NCBI GenBank assembly: GCA_900708905.1
Contig: CAADRB010000001.1
Location: 4,787,907 to 4,851,906 of the forward strand
Source: Hymenolepis diminuta
Taxonomy: Eukaryota; Platyhelminthes; Cestoda; Cyclophyllidea; Hymenolepididae
Direction: 5' to 3'
Length of the DNA: 64,000 nt
The translations under genes and the position numbers were made by a program. This document shows positions 38,624 through 52,900 of the stretch, in pieces (the stretch's first letter is position 1; the number at the start of each line of letters is the position of its first letter). A model generated the notes under the pieces. That model did not search any database, was not told the DNA's origin, and saw only the letters and a list, made by a program, of their open reading frames with translations.

Positions 38624-41038
38624 TTAAATTTGCATGCTACTTATAAAATTAAGTAAAACTGCAATACCATGGCTTGCAACAAATATATGCAAACATTCTA
38701 AAAGGAATCCATAAAAAAATACGCAGTTTTCGACATTAAATTAGAAAATAACTTAAATTTCATCATTAGTCAATCCTTAAAACGAATAATCTTCTCTAAT
38801 AAAATTTTAAGAAATCGTCTGCTTTTCAAACAGTAAGAACGATATTTTAAACAAAAGCACGTTTGCAGCTGTTAAACCCAATTTTCTTAATTTAATGTTA
38901 GAATAAATTTTAATTTAAGTAAAGGCAAGATTGTCACACCTAAAATATTTCAATTATTTACACTACCAATAACCCGTACCTATATCTTCGCCCACATAAA
39001 CATAATATAGATGGCATATATTATGAGATCACCTGGCTACATGTATTAATAAATGAATTCTGCAGATCCAAAATTTTTCAGACATATTATTTCATGTACT
39101 TTAAAATCACACTTAATTGAATAAATAAACAAATACATATGTATTGGCTAGAACAAAAAATAATTTTTTAAATTTTCTTAAATGCACTTATTACATAGAC
39201 CAAGCTACATAGCAAATAAAAACAACATTAAAATAATATTTTTAAAAAAACTTTGCTTTTCTGTCATTTTTCGTCTATATGTTGATAGTTTCTCAAAACG
39301 TTATTTCTCTTCGCTACTCTTCTTCATTTTCAGTTAAAAATACACCAAATATACGCGTTGAGCCTAAAATTGGGAAAAACTGCTATTAAATGATTCAGCC
39401 ACTTTCCCGAATCAATAAATATTTGTTAAATTCTATCAATTTTACAAAGTATTACCTTCGATTAAAGACAGATCTCTTACAAGAATGCTCGCCAGCCGAT
39501 CAAAATAAACATCGTCCACTATGGAAGATAACATATGAGAAATTGAAAGTTTTAACATGGCTAAAATTAATAAAATCTGACAGATTATAAATTATAACAT
39601 TTATTCTATACCGTTGCCCACTCCGACATCTCCGTCAGTGGACTCATTATCTGCTAAAATTTGGATACATAACATAATCGTTTAAATAAAGTTCTTCCTG
39701 CTACCTGATATTATAACAATGTGAAAAGTTTAAAGTCTGTATCGCCAGTTTTAAGGGAGATAAAGACGATTTTCTTACGATCGGTTGACGAAAGTGTTAA
39801 ATCGAATAGGCCTAAATATAATAAGTCAGTAAATAATTAATCGAATAATAAATTTGTTCTTATTTTCAAAATATATCACTTAATAAAGAATCACTCTTTT
39901 TAAGCTACACGCATATTATTTTCTTCCAAAATTATTAAATTTTCTTAAAATTTAATCAATAGTGGATTAAATCATACCATTTTCAAAGTAAATGTTATCA
40001 AGTATATCTTCGAGTTCATCTGAAATATATAAATAGATAATTTATTTAGAATATATTTTATTGTTATAAAAAATGGTTTCTAGTGGTCAAGAATGTTCAG
40101 TCACCCGTACCAGTATCAATGGAATAGTCATCAGATGTTGGAGTGTACGGCTCCGAAAACTCTGACCCATCTGAAATAAAATTCCCCACTTTATTTCATG
40201 TACTTGATAAAATTTCTGCAAAGTTTTGATAATAGTAATATATTGTAATATTCCGTGGCATATATCTAAGCGTTTTAAACAAAGACTTAAACATAATGCC
40301 ACGTGAAATAAAAATTTGTGCCGTACGAACAATGTCCGGTTATTATGTAAAAATATATTATATCATTATATCATACTGAAGAAAAGATACAATTCTTCCT
40401 TTAAGTAACTGAACTTGATAAAGTAAAATTTTATAAGAAGTAGAAAAATCGAAAAAAGAACTTTAAAAGTGTAGGCTGATTTGATTGGCTTATGCAGGTT
40501 TCGGGGTGTTCACTTACTGGAAGTAAGCTATTTGGCGTTTCGAAATTTATACTTGTCCCATGATAATTCGTCCATCATCACGAGCACTTGTTGCAAAGTA
40601 GCTCGATTTTTACGGTCAGCCTTATCATTTCATTGCATTTCTACTCTCACTGAAAGAAAAGAGCTGGGTGATTTTACATAATCCTAAGATAGAAGAGGAG
40701 GTAAAGGCACTGGCAAATATATTGACAGGAAATTTAATGAGTCTTTTCAGAATGAGCAAAGAAAACCAATAGCACGTATTCATCTTATCTGATTGGCAAA
40801 GAGATATATAGCCCATACCCAATGTAAAAAACTCCCTAGACTCTTCCTGATGTGCATTCGTGTGGTTGTGTATCCGCTTGTTTTGAAGAGTATGATATAT
40901 ATTTTCTTTTTGGGTTTATAAATGGACTCACTTTCATAATTAACTGTAATAGATATGCTGAAGTAAAAAAGTCCTACCTTGTGCCGATATAAATTTTAAA
41001 TCACCCGGATAGTTGAGACCATTGTTAATGTTTTGCAT
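38624..41038 (-). CDS. Micro-exon gene, acidic protein, minus strand
   Basis: Minus-strand exons: 41038-40978 (from ATG), 40943-40932, 40170-40111, 40019-39978, 39650-39612, 39560-39456, 39363-39346 and 38697-38624 (stop). Internal lengths are 12, 60, 42, 39, 105 and 18, all multiples of three and all phase 1. Each has an AG acceptor and a GT donor, including AAA|GTGAGT, AAG|GTAGGA, ATG|GTATGA and AAG|GTAATA. The model gives 136 residues without a signal peptide. Exon by exon it reads an MQNINNGLNYPGDL start, NYE, an acidic segment (GSEFSEPYTPTSDDYSIDT), ELEDILDNIYFEN and NESTDGDVGVGN. It continues with a 35-residue helix-prone exon (MLKLSISHMLSSIVDDVYFD...), STRIF and a hydrophobic end. Best supported are the five exons from 40170 to 39346; the 12-nt exon, the start and the last exon are tentative. 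The family is unknown. One intron would be only 51 bases. Confidence 0.55.
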
Positions 41039-41110
41039 CACTAAGCAAAAATCACACAAACTGAGAATATATAAATTCAACCAATACAAGATTGGCTTAT
41101 AAAAACATCT
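41039..41110 (-). promoter_or_regulatory. Possible promoter of the minus-strand micro-exon gene
   Basis: Reading the minus strand, TATAAGCC (near 41102) is followed about 39 bases later by CTCAGTTTG (near 41064), an initiator-like word, and then by the proposed ATG at 41038. Spacing is longer than usual for TATA to initiator, and an internal exon with acceptor TTTGCTTAG at 41042-41041 is the alternative. Confidence 0.25.
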
Positions 41111-44100
41111 TCAGGCTTATACATTAAGTACACGAAACCAAGTTTCACGCATTATATAAAATATAAACTCAACTCGTGATATGTACTGTTTGTCAGATGA
41201 TGCAAAATTTTAAAAGTGTTGAAATTTGGATAATTTCTTCTAGTCGTCCAAGTTTAATAAATGTGAAGGGAATAAATTATTAAATAAGTCCGAAGAATCG
41301 CCGAAATAGCGATTTATTTGATTTGGGAAATATCTCTGTTTTTCTTAAAATTGACGCTTTTTTATTTTAAGTAGTCTTGCACATCCTCTCTTTATTTGCA
41401 TCATACAGAACTGTCACTGATTATAGCCACCACACACCCATAGCTCCCTATATCTATTATAGTGTGGTCTCTGTTCAACAAACCCTGTTCACTGCTCTCT
41501 TGCTTCCTCTCCTTTTGGTTTTGTGCTAAAGATAGTAAAATTCCGGATGGGTAATAATTCAAACAGACTCTGAAATCGCTAAGACAATGAGATTAAACTT
41601 AAATTATTTTAACAGGCTTTTTAAGCTAGAGAAAATATTAATTGAATAAATATAATAACCATCTGAAAAAACCATCTAATTAAATCCAATGGAATTACTC
41701 TTGAAATTCAAGTTTAACGGTAAAATAAAATAAAACTTTATAGAAGATCCACTGTTTCAAGTGTTAGTTATCAATCCAGAACGTTTGGGATCTTCATTAC
41801 GATTTTAAATGTCAATAGAAAGTATTTCTTTAAAAGCGATTTTAAATATACTTTAGTCAAACTGCTTTTGAAATTGAATATACCGCATTCGATAACCATT
41901 AATGAAATTAAAATTTACCGATTTTAAACCCATCATACAATACATAACAATATTTGAAGAGTATCTTCATAATTGAGTCCGCCAAGTTTTTAACCTAGTC
42001 CTCTAAAACTTTGCAAATACTTATTCTAATTTAAAATATTTCAAATTTGATGTGATGGAGTGAAAATATAATAAGCAAGTTGTCAATTTTTTTAGATCCG
42101 AAAGCAACAAAACGAAAAAGAATATCAGCATGTTTATATATGTATCTAGCAAAAAGTTGAGTTTCATGCAAAGACTGCTATTGGAAAGTATCAAAATATG
42201 ATAATTCAATGCATCGAATCAAGCAGGATCCCAATATATTTCCTCTTTAATCCGCTATAATGAAATTACGTTGTGATAAAGGTAACATTATAAACCTATA
42301 AAACCCAAGCATTAATTGCGTGAAAAATATTTCATTAAAACCCTTTAATAGGCGAGTACATCAAACAGAGTCAATCATTTTCTGCATTTTTCTTCCCGCG
42401 ATTAGTGGATTTTATATTCTATGAATTTGCTAAAATAATTTTTTAAACTTCATTTTATGCCACATTTCTTTCCATTTTATTCAAATACAGTAAAACGTTA
42501 AAAAAGCTTAAACAGGTCGACTCAGTTCCTTCTCTGTGACTTCACTTATCTCTGACAATGAACAGGTGAGCTAGCGCGACAGTAATGTCGTCATTTTGAT
42601 CAGACCCATCACTTTCTGGTTAGTTTTTTTTAAATATAAAGATATCTAATTGTCCCATATCACGTTTTTCTTAATAAACTTCAGATGCATCGTTTTTATT
42701 GGCAAAGAAATGCCTTTTTATACATGGCAATGAAAGAAAATGCAAAAAGTTTAAATCATAAAGTGAAAACATATGAAACATCAAAATATTCCAATAAGTG
42801 CTGAAATAGCGGATTATATGTATGGCAAGGTCTGTTTGGTATTCGGATTCGTACTAAATGTCAAGTTCCCTTTCAGACTCGGTAACGTTGACCCTCATCT
42901 GTTCTCAGATGTGTTTATTCCGTTTATCCGATCAGTTGCAAATGACACCATGTAATGATATGTGAACTTCACCAGATACATTTTCTTTGGTTTTCATGAA
43001 TTTTTTAAGTACTTTCTCTTATGATACGGTCTGGATATCAAGAATATTGCAGTATTAAATTTTGAATTTATGGATTTTTTAATTTCCCTTAATTTTCTTT
43101 GAAACATTCCAATTATCCTAAATTCAATTTACGTGATTTGACTCTTGAATATTCCTGTGAGTTTATTGCCGTGAAATTCTGAATTTATTGAATATTTGAT
43201 CTAACTGAATGATCTGTCATATAAGTCTGATCTGTTAGTATTTTCTCTGACCTCCGAGCAAGTAGGCAAAACTAGCAAAGAGATTTTGACATGGTATATC
43301 TGATTAGAATTGAAAGTAGGCAAGCTCTTATAAATAATTGGAGGTATCCAACCAGTCAAAGCTGATATTTAATTAGATATTTTTTTCAAGTTCAGAGGCA
43401 ACTTAGTCAAATTTATATTGTAAACATTGTCAGGGCAACGAAAGTGTAGATAATTCCTAACCAGTTCCTATCCATTACGTGAGAAGTTAATGAAAAATAT
43501 TTAACTTACGATCATAAGCATTTCAGTCAATTCCCCCGAAAAACCAATCATTATTTTTAGTCTCAACGAATGAATTGGTTTTCATGCAATATTATATTAT
43601 ATTCAGATCTAAGCATTTCTATTATAGTGGATGAGCAGCCCACACGCACTCATAAAAGTCCTCTTTCGTTGCTAATCTAGAAGCATACCTTTCCACCGCT
43701 AATGAGCTTATTCCCGTAAAATATTTACGTCTGGAAAGTTTAATAATAATAATATTCACAATAATGGACATAGTTATAAATAATTCAACCGTTAGTAAAG
43801 CAAATTCCGATGAGATTTAACTTGCAAATAACAACTGATTAAAGTCATGCAGATGTAAATTTATACTTGAATTGCCAAAATTGGCATGTTAAGATCCTGC
43901 GGTTATTAACGGACTATTACTTATTTCAGACTAACCAAGAAGTTGGAAAAATGTCATATAGCTAGGTATCTAAATTATCCATCTTTTCCTACTTTGTGCT
44001 GATTTGCTTCTTTATACAGACAGAAGAAGAAGAGTTGACCTAAAAGACAAGTATGATTGAAAAAAACTGGCAATAATAAAATGGTTGATAAATAATGGTG

Positions 44101-46600
44101 CAGTAGATTGCATGTTTAAATATATGGGGTAATTTCAGAAATAATAAAAGTGGCTGGAGAGTTTCACGAACAGTACGAATCGAGCCTTAGGAGGTGTTAT
44201 AAAACAGTAGTATATATCTAATGACGGTCAGGAGTTTATAATTGTACTTTAATGGCAATTACTATTGTAGATATTTTGGGATCACGTAGTGAATTAGACC
44301 CATTTTTTGGAATAAAACTTCAGGAGGAAAGCTGCATTCATGCAGTCGCATAGCAGTATACTGATGGGGTATCTGCCAGCAGCTGACCCATTCTGGGAGA
44401 ATATAAATCTAAATGGCAATGCCAGAATCAATTCATTTATAGCAGATCATCGCCAAATCTTTTCTTAAGCTAATTGATTGGTGCCTTAATATTAATAATT
44501 GTCATTTTAGGTACTTTTAACTGTGTGCTCTTCCCAATACTCGGATGTAAACATATCCGCGTGTGATCTAGACAGCAACGAATTAGTTATTATTGAACTA
44601 ATCCATAACGAAATATTAGGTTGGCAGTCGATCACACAGAACAGCATCATTAAGCGGGCTAACGTATATTACCGCTTCCAAACAAATTCTAAATAGGAAT
44701 AACTTGAGTTCGTCCTGAATGAACTATTATTGATTCCCCCATTGCCAACAAAATTTGTATCAAAATAATACCAGCATGAAAAATTAAAATAAAACCAACT
44801 ATTGCGGAATAAACTGACAACGGACCTCAATGTTCGATTTATGAACCTTGAACTTTTGAACATATTTTATATCCATTCTCGCGATCAAGATGTTCAATTT
44901 TTTTACTACCTATGAATAAACGAACACCTGCTAACTTTCTCAATTATAATCGTATATTATTTATGCATTATCATAAAACTTATGTATATTTAATTGCATC
45001 TTGTTAAATTAAACGCATTATTTTGATAATTGTAGATATAAATAAAGATTCATATTATAAATATATGGGGCAAAATTAAAAACGTCTGAGGTTAGTTTTA
45101 ATAACCATTGACTCTACAGCTTTATCCCAGCAAATAATTAATGCTGTCTACAGCTGATTTAAATATCCATTTAACCTATAGGAATACTAATCTTAAATTC
45201 TGACGTGGCTAAGACCATCATAACTGACTGCTAAATTGTTAATCATGTTGGATACGAAGTAAGAAAACCAGAGGGTAATTGAAAAAGCCTATTTGATTTT
45301 TGCTTAGTAAAACAACCAAACACCAATGTATGTAATAGATCGAACAGAAATTACATGTATTAACTCCAAGAGCCATCGACTAATTGTAAATGAGTGCCAA
45401 GAGAGAAGATATTGGTAAATTTATCAACACACATGCAAGGGTAAACTTACAGTCGGCAGACTCCTTTGCCTGATAGATATTTGCCACACAAATTGTGTTA
45501 AAGTTTGTCATCCAGATTTTTTGAAGGAAGAACAAAATTCTGAAAAAAGAGGAGTCCAATTGACTTATTGCTCCAAACGGACAAAGAGACTAATTTAATG
45601 CTTCTAGAATACGCATAAATTGGATTGTCTTAATCAACTGACTCTTACTTTACGGCATTAACACCATCTTAAAAGTAAATTTGCTCTGTCCTAGTGAAGT
45701 TTCCGGTTCCATATATGTCGATGTTTTCCCACTTGAAAATTGATATAATTTTTAATGTGCAAGTTTGACAGAGCTTAAGCATAATCTATTTACTAAGGAA
45801 AACAGACATCTGCATACTCGAGTATCCGGACGTATATAGGATTATTTACTTGGTTTGACTGATCAAACGGCGATGTCAGAGTTTAGAATCCGGTCTCGTT
45901 AACTTAAATTTCAATTAAATATATTAGAGGAAACATTGAAATTGGGGTTTTTGTCTGGAGATCAAAATCATGCATGACCCTATTTTCTGTTAGGGACTTT
46001 AGGCCGATGATTTCAATAATTTTTGGGGTTCTTGAGTGTTTACATTCAATTCTTTGAATCGAAAGAACATGAATTGGAAATATTGTAAATTAGGGTTTTT
46101 AGAAGGAAGAATTTTCTTCCATTTGTAAAATTTTAAGTTAACACTTCATAATTCATTTTATAATGCTCTTTTGATTTTTCTTCTGCTTTAGCCTCTTCTG
46201 TTTTCCCATATTGGTCGTCTTTGCAATTTTCTGTGTTTAATTACTTTTTCCTAATAAATATTGCTAATTTTTGTTTTACAGTAGTGCAGTTAGCAAAAGA
46301 TTTGTAGCTGTTCTCATTCTTGTGAATTTAGTATGTTTAAAACAAACTAAGATTTCTATATCATCAACATTTTGCTTCATTTGCATAATTATACAACAGA
46401 AATTGAGGAATATTTGTTAAAGTAAAATGCTTATATAATTCAAGTCACTTAAGTACTAAAGTTGAACATACTTGACCCTCAAAGAATATCCGAGTGTCCA
46501 CTTGCAAATGATAAGTAAAATATATGGATCTAGAGTTATTGATTTATATACATATTCTTATTTTTAATATACAATCAAGGTAACTCTTAATATTACCATT
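41111..46600. other. AT-rich spacer
   Basis: Nothing certain. Near 41395 an octamer-like ATTTGCAT and TGTGGTC words lie in a GC-richer patch (41380-41530) that could be regulatory. At 42687-42955 (+) two overlapping frames read protein-like (MHRFYWQRNAFLYMAMKE..., then FPFRLGNVDPHLFSD...) but are separated by a frame change; this may be a decayed coding element. A GTGTGATC / GATCACAC inverted pair brackets 44564-44637. Confidence 0.45.
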
Positions 46601-46628
46601 AAATGAAACTTTTAAAACATCCACTAAG

Positions 46629-46922
46629 TTGGAATTTGACAGTAGCATTTTCGGACAAAATGAAAATTTAAAAAGTCTAACTCAGATTTCCAAATATAGT
46701 GATGATTTAGCAGCATTATCTAGGCATTCCAACATGATTTCATCAAACGCAGTGGAACATGTAATTATGCAAACTATTACTCATAGACAAACCACGGATA
46801 TGTATTTTGACGCCTTTGGACAATATGCGTTTGAGAGGCCATACAGAATAAATTATAAGTATCTGGCTCATATAATTATTGACCGCCGCAGTAGAGGAGT
46901 AACTGTATTCCTTTTAACGTAA
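46629..46922 (+). CDS. 97-codon open frame of unknown identity
   Basis: The frame runs from a TTG-type start to a stop with balanced composition (for example SLTQISKYSDDLAALSRHS and DMYFDAFGQYAFERPYRI), unlike typical chance frames here. There is no ATG at its 5' end, no signal peptide, no convincing splice sites and no recognisable domain. A relic of a mobile element or an unrecognised exon are equally possible. Confidence 0.2.
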   Translation: MEFDSSIFGQNENLKSLTQISKYSDDLAALSRHSNMISSNAVEHVIMQTITHRQTTDMYFDAFGQYAFERPYRINYKYLAHIIIDRRSRGVTVFLLT

Positions 46923-49900
46923 TCCGCCTTCTTACCTCTTTGGAGATGCTCCGTTAAAATCTTTGGAGGTAATTAAATAAAAGACTCTGCTAGAGGCTAA
47001 CTGAGCATTTTTGTACATATTTTGATTTTTCAGACAATTACAAGGATTAATTAAGACCTCATGCATGCAGTAATACAGGATTATAAGATCTGCTTATTCT
47101 CAGTTAAAATTAAAATTACTCTGATTTTAAGAAATGATTAAGAAAAAATGGAAATATAAAATTCAAAATAGAATTCTTTACAAAATTCTTAAATTATTAT
47201 GGTACTAAATTTGTATATATAATATGAATTATTGTTAAATATTAGAAATTGCATACAATAATGAGGTTTATGAAATTACTCAAGGGCATCGTATATTCAA
47301 AGATCTTGCGTTTTATTGCTTATAGCGCATTATTATTTTAAATTAAGTAGAGTAAGTTTGGTCCCCAGCGGTGCCATCTCAGTAAGTTTAATGGATAACC
47401 TCACTGATGAAATCCGACTATCATAGAGGGTGGCAGAATTCAAGCCTCTGAATTGAGAGTCTCAATGAAAACTCTTTATCCAAGAAGAGCATTGGAAGAA
47501 ACATTCATAAACGGACTTTGTAATTAATATTGATATTTAAACCTGTTGATAATTAATTAGGTGAATTAGTGATTATTTCATAGCTTTGCTAACTTAAATG
47601 TTTAGCCTTTCCATCTCTACCCTATCAAAACTGTAAGATTTTTAACATCAGGTAATTTCATTTTCCCTTCTCAATCATTGAATGAAAAAAGGAATCAAAG
47701 AGTTAAGATCTGCACTTTTGACTAAAAACGGTTAATAAGTGCCGATCATCGTAAAATGTATATATTTTAATAGAGGAGATGAATCATTAAGTTTGAATTC
47801 CAAAAAGAAAACAACCGTTTTGTAAATATAGCACAACCCAAATCAAAAAATCAAATGAATTTCGATGTATAATGCCTCTAATTTTCTATTGGTTCTATTT
47901 TGCTTCCCGCCACTTTTCTTTTTATTTGCAGTCTCTTAATCAATTTTTTTCAAAATAAAAAATTTTGGATTTTTAGTTTTATTGTGGGTACTAATAATAT
48001 GAACCCGTTACTTCTTTGGCGAAACATTGAAAACAATTTTTAAATTCTCACAATAGCTATAACATTACTGAGTACGTAACCGCAATATTATTTGGAAATA
48101 AACGAAGGAATTGGAGTAGAGATTAGATTTCATTTTGTAACCATTCTCAATTTTGGATGTCTCGTGTCTTATTTTAAAAGTTTGCAATTATTTCTGACCG
48201 AATGAACGTGCTTCTTTTGTCACCAAGCGCATGAAGCTTTGAGTCTTTAGGCGTCCTTAACTTGTTCCTTTGAAATTTCAAGGATAAATGCATGATATGT
48301 TCATCATTATTTGGTACAATTTGTCAATTTTTGAGCACCTTTCTGTGAAAGTAAGTACTCGTCTGTAAGTAATCCGCAAAAACTTTATAAATTGAGAAAA
48401 ATGTAAAGTTGGTTAAAAGTCATAGTCTAATTTTGCAGTAATAAATAATTTTTATTAAGTTGTTTGAATAAAATTACCTCTTTATTAATACAATCTCTGA
48501 TTTCCAAGACGATAATAGGTTCTTTTAATGAAAGCCGGTTAACTAAAATGGTGATAAGTATTAATAGCAAATGATTCAATATAATCCCAAGACATCAGTA
48601 ATCATTACAATTAAACACACTGGGTTTCAAAATTTGCAAAATATATAGAAAAGAAGAAGATGATTTTTCATAAAGAAATAACTTTGAGGAACGCATCAAG
48701 ATTATTATGTTTTTAAAGGTGCGTCGATTTTACATTAAGATCTTTTCAGAAAGTGCTGTCTTCATTATTTCCACTTTTAAAACGAGCAAAATTTAATCAT
48801 TTAATCTTGTCAATCCTTCCCTCGATTGTACAGAATGTGAAAGCAATGCGTCTTGCTGTCTAATTTGTGTCCTTGATACGCTCCTTAAATAAATAGCCTT
48901 TTAATTTTTACTATTGTGTTATTGTTAAATGATCTAATTTAAAAAGCTTTTTACTATTTTTCATGACGAGAAAGCAAAGGAAATCTGGTTGGCAATGTTC
49001 TATAAGGAATAATAGGGGCGGGAGGGAGGAAGTGATTTTTTATTATAAACCAAATCGTCAGTTCACTGGTTAATTTAGAAAATTCAAATATTATAATTCT
49101 CTCCAATAAGGCCCCATTAAATGTTTACTCATTATCCTCAGTTCTTATTGACTGATTGTATAAATATGATTATCAATCTTTTCATTTCAAAATACTTCTT
49201 TTCACAATATCTGAAAAATCAACATGACCTTACTTAATGTTTTATAGTTTACACGAAATGTACGTAGTAAAGCTGAAAGAGCAGCTCACTCTCAAGACGA
49301 AGTCTATCAGTAATTATTTTTATTTTAAATATTCTCGATCTATGATGAACTGTTTCCTTGAAGATAATTTACTGAATGCCTAATGGGACTAGTTATCGAT
49401 TCATATTAGTGCAGTGCGATCTTAACTAAACAAGCTCAGTACAAATCGGTCTATTTTAAATAGTGTAAAAATATTAGCACATTAAAGAATTTAAAAATCT
49501 GCAGAAATATAGATTATTTCAAAACATTTCAAAAGATAATTTTTTGAATATAATGATATCATATGAAGCATTGCAAAAGCTGACTTTGCCTCAGAATCAT
49601 ATTGTTGCTCCTTCTTACTAAAGCACTTATTCGTAACATGACGCATTTATTTGGCAAGTAACTTGCATTCATATTTCAAAAGTTGCCACTTTATTACAAG
49701 TAAGGGCTGCAAATCAAGACACTGACCGTTAAAGTCGGCTGTATTTGATAAGAACTTGACACATTTATTTGTCGATATATTATTTATTAAGAGAGCTGGA
49801 ATTTTTTACAACTGTATGAATGTTTAGTTATGCATAGCAGAGTTTGATCGCAATTATCGCGCTTAAAAAATATGTTTAATTACAATATTGCTCATTAATG

Positions 49901-52900
49901 TGCCACTTCTTAAATTATGAGGGCACAAAGACCTTTCTATTAGGTTTATGGAACAAAGTATTAATACTATTGAACTAATACTCAACTGTTTCCTAATTGC
50001 GTCCCAAAATGTAAAATAGGGCTTTTAAAATAACGTCATGAAACTTATAATATTAGGCATTCGATTTGTTTAATAGTAAACTATATTTTAATAAATCGGA
50101 CAATGCATTTTGACAATTGTGTTTTTTGTAGCATCTGAGAAGTTTAATATTTCATGAGTCGTTGTTTTGTCATTCGTACATTATGCATAAAATTTTCGTA
50201 ATCTGTACAATCACTTTTTCTAAAATATGAAATGGACAAATCTCCCAATATTGTTAATACACAATAACAACATTGACTTCAACTTTCGAAATCAAAGTGA
50301 TCACTTGAGGAATGGCCTACGTTTTTCCAATTGATTTGATAAAGAAAGTCAGTAAAGCTTAATAATAATTAGTATTTGTATGTTTTTATATTTATTTATT
50401 AAAGTAATCTCTCATAAGAAGGCTTATATTGGAGTTTTTAAGATGAAAGCCACTTTTTTCTAGTTTTAAGAATATCATATTTCTTCAAAGAATATATGAA
50501 GGCGTTTGTTTGTATCTACCAATTTAACTTTATAGAACAGAGACACCACTTATTTTTCAAATTTAAATAAGCTTCCAGTTGCTGTGCTCCGCGATTAATA
50601 TTTTCCATTTATTTTTCCTTTAATAACGGAATACTACAAGGCCGATACAATAATTCTTATTCGATTCTGATTGAGCACAAAAGAAACAAACAGAGAGAAA
50701 AAAGTTTTGTTATGAGTTGGTTTTAATTAATTTAACCAATCAACATGCGTAGAAAAGGCACCTTAGTGACCATGTTTACTAAACTTCTCTCTTGGTCCTC
50801 CCTTCATCAACCGTCTAAGTGATGCGGATCATCTTTAAACTCAGTCACGACTGCATTATTCTTCTATTTAGACAACATCTACTTAGCAGTCCGTTGGTCT
50901 CCGCTGTCTCTGTGATCTTCCAATAAAACTATGCCAAATGAGAGCTGCTAAAATGGCAGTTAATAATGACTTCAACCTCATTAAGACTTTTGAAGAGCAA
51001 TTTTCGATAGTAAACAGAGAGGCATTCCATTTCATAATGTAGCACACAGTCGAGTCTTACTGCTGAACATGCTTTCTATATTTAGTAAGGTTTAACAATC
51101 AACAGTCTTTCTATCTTTTTCATCTTATTATGTGGTGAAGGTTGACAGAAATTAGAAGAGTTATAGCTCAACTCTGGAGCTAATAAGATGCCAAACAATC
51201 ACTTACACTTCTGTTGCACTATATTTAGACAGATACGTTTCATGCAATCTGCATTTTCGTTAAGTTTTTTGATTATTCAATACTTTATTCAATTAGCAAA
51301 TTATACATTCTCGGCCTCATTTTATCATTAAGCTAAAAATAAGCAAATTTATCAATTACTGCAATACTTATAGTAATTTTGTTTATTTTTTCACAAATTT
51401 AATAATATGGTACTGCCCTAAAAATTCTGGCGAGAGTTCTGATTTACGTTAATATTTCACTCTGATAGGTTAGATGTAATTAACTGTGTCCACAAAGTGA
51501 TTATGAGCTACATAAACACAATGGCAATAAATCTTGGTAGAATAAAGTGAAATTAAGGGACGATAGCAGATTGTTTCCACAATGCCACAGACATTTTAAT
51601 TAATGCCTGACGTATTTCATTTGACAGAAAAAAGCCACAAGAGAAATTTTAAAGAATGATTCATGTATTAAAAGGAATAATTCAAGCCATTCGGAACTTA
51701 TGCCATTAAATGCTGCTCTTAAATGAAATAAAGCAGACCACGTCATTGTAAAATGTAATTTGCAAAATCTCATGATTTTCATGAATCCGAATTTTTAACC
51801 CTTTAACTCAAAATATCAAGCTTCTTCTGCATATTCTATTGCTCCATAATTTCCTTCATTAATCATTCATTTCTTCAAAAGTTCCAAACAAATGAACTAA
51901 CGTTAAACGTAATATTAAGCTTGTGGAAGACTTTCAGCATATACCTTTATAACCTGGAGTAATTTGACAAGAAATTCTGCTAGCTTATGTCGTAATGCCG
52001 CGTTGAACAGGCTAAACAAAGATATAATCCTGTTTGGATGGAATGGGGATATATAAAGACCTCATTATGGCCATGGTATTAAACTGTAAAAGCCTGTGTA
52101 AAGGATATAACTAATCTTAAACAATGTTTTATTCCCTAATTCTTATGATTTGGCGTCCAACTGCTTGGGTAATATCCAGTACTAGCTGATTTGACTTGAT
52201 TTGAATGATTTGCTGTAAAAATTGCACTCATATGCACCTACTATCATCGATGGACTGAATTTCTAACTTAGCAAAGTCACCTGAATGTATACTCATGCAA
52301 TTATTGCCATAATTAGCAACACATGGTATTTCAGATAACGATATTTTTCTTAATCTCAAAGTTCAATTATTCACCCAAAAAATCCTTTTGAATAACGGTT
52401 ACTGAGTTTTGCTAAGTGACGCAAATATGACTTACCGTAGTTGCTTGGAAATTTGTGTGTCTTTTCCTCGCAGTATATATATCGGTATTCAGAGTAAGCA
52501 CTTAACACTGTAAAGGATGTTTCAGGAGCACTTCAGGTTAATTCAAAGCTGTATTTTGCCCATTTAAGAGAAGTTTCAAATACCTTTACGTCCACGAAAA
52601 TCAGAAAATCAAGAATTTTTTTACCAAAAGCATTTTGAATATGAGTTTAAAAATATAATTCACATCCTTTTATAAAGTATCATTGCATGCAGTAAAATTT
52701 TAGAGTTTGGTATGATCTTAATCCCCCTTTGATCACTAATGCATATTTCTTTACGATTTTATCTAATCGGATCATTTGAAATTGCTTTTATACACCAAGA
52801 CCAATTTCGTAACTATCCATTAACTAGGAATTGGTTAAGTAGAGGGTTGTCGAACATTCTGCTCTCTACTCTAAGGTCTCGGATGTTATCCTCTTATGAC

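Noticed and set aside
38886..38939. Alternative terminal exon VTILPLLKLKFILTLN for the minus-strand micro-exon gene
   Set aside because: Phase and acceptor fit, but the sequence is low-complexity and hydrophobic and the exon at 38697 gives an equally good or better end; not resolvable without transcripts.
40549..40573. Minus-strand ATGATGGACGAATTATCATG... resembling part of the first exon of the plus-strand micro-exon gene
   Set aside because: The shared run is short, a good donor is missing, and the phase (2) does not fit the next exon; it is compatible with chance in 64 kb.
36931..46999. Shared 14-mer TCTGCTAGAGGCTA at about 36929 and 46986
   Set aside because: Several such matches are expected by chance in 64 kb and similarity does not extend.
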